Origin: Brevibacterium sp.
Lineage (GTDB): Bacteria > Actinomycetota > Actinomycetes > Actinomycetales > Brevibacteriaceae
Assembly (NCBI RefSeq): GCF_031179145.1
Contig: NZ_JAPSIB010000004.1
Coordinates: 1 to 64,000 of the forward strand
Reading direction: 5' to 3'
Length of the DNA stretch: 64,000 bases
Shown here: piece after piece, positions 63,969-64,000 of the stretch
How positions within the stretch are numbered: position 1 is the first letter of the stretch
Layout of the letters: every line of letters begins with the position of its first letter
Notes under the pieces: generated by a model
Seen by the model: the letters and a program-made list of their open reading frames with translations, nothing else
What the model was told of the DNA's origin: nothing
The model's database searches: none
Program-made: the position numbers and the translations under genes

Positions 63969-64000
63969 TCATTCCTTTGTTCTCTGTGGCGGCGGGCGGT

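Overview
The window is a stretch of high-GC actinobacterial chromosome, probably from the order Micrococcales; Brevibacterium-like is my best guess, inferred from codon use and gene order, with no database search. The backbone shows a typical actinobacterial arrangement: infC-rpmI-rplT-trmH, pheS-pheT, argC-J-B-D-F-R-H and a his cluster (hisC, hisB, hisH, PriA-type hisA). In relatives such as Mycobacterium the first three blocks sit almost next to one another. Here they are separated by two accessory regions, roughly 9.6-29.0 kb (between argC and pheT) and 32.6-45.6 kb (between pheS and trmH).

1-9.6 kb: a YCII-domain gene beside the wreck of an ECF sigma gene, then the arginine operon (argC to argH, minus strand, many 4-8 base overlaps, no argG). 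ARG-box-like operators and an apparently leaderless argC promoter lie in the 44-base gap to a divergent quinone oxidoreductase gene, which ends in two hairpins. 9.7-18.1 kb: defence and debris region with three small unknown genes (the first frameshifted), a serine-resolvase fragment with a nonsense codon, a Ymh/TIGR02391-family protein, a DUF3644 protein and a complete type III restriction-modification pair (res, mod). Both the Ymh and the DUF3644 proteins carry an R-x4-H motif of HEPN ribonucleases, so this may be one combined DNA-restriction/RNA-cleaving locus. 18.4-20.4 kb: an ABC1/AarF kinase. 20.7-24.6 kb: a Gabija-like pair (OLD-family nuclease GajA, UvrD-like helicase GajB), visibly AT-richer than its surroundings.

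25-32.6 kb: folate genes pabC and fused pabA-pabB, an SDR oxidoreductase, then pheT and pheS. 32.7-45.6 kb: a patchwork of small enzymes and regulators. It holds a 12-base minisatellite before a RibD/DHFR-like gene, an orphan acetolactate synthase, an ArsR-VOC-SRPBCC-YciI operon with its operator, a divergent regulator/CPBP protease pair, broken Na+/solute symporter and PadR genes, an IS256 transposase remnant, and an intact YCII/ECF-sigma/SnoaL/SRPBCC operon. 45.6-49.2 kb: trmH, rplT, rpmI, infC (ATC start behind a terminator-like attenuator) and two small conserved genes.

49.3-64 kb: a GIY-YIG protein, an AbgT transporter with an M20 amidohydrolase, sseB, priA (hisA), a 21-base tandem repeat, hisH, a membrane protein, a formate/nitrite-family channel, hisB, hisC and a LysM protein. 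A SOS-box region separates the LysM gene from divergent lexA (unusual AT-hook-like N-terminus), which is followed by convergent dinG-like helicase and hflX genes. No rRNA, tRNA, CRISPR array or complete insertion sequence was seen.
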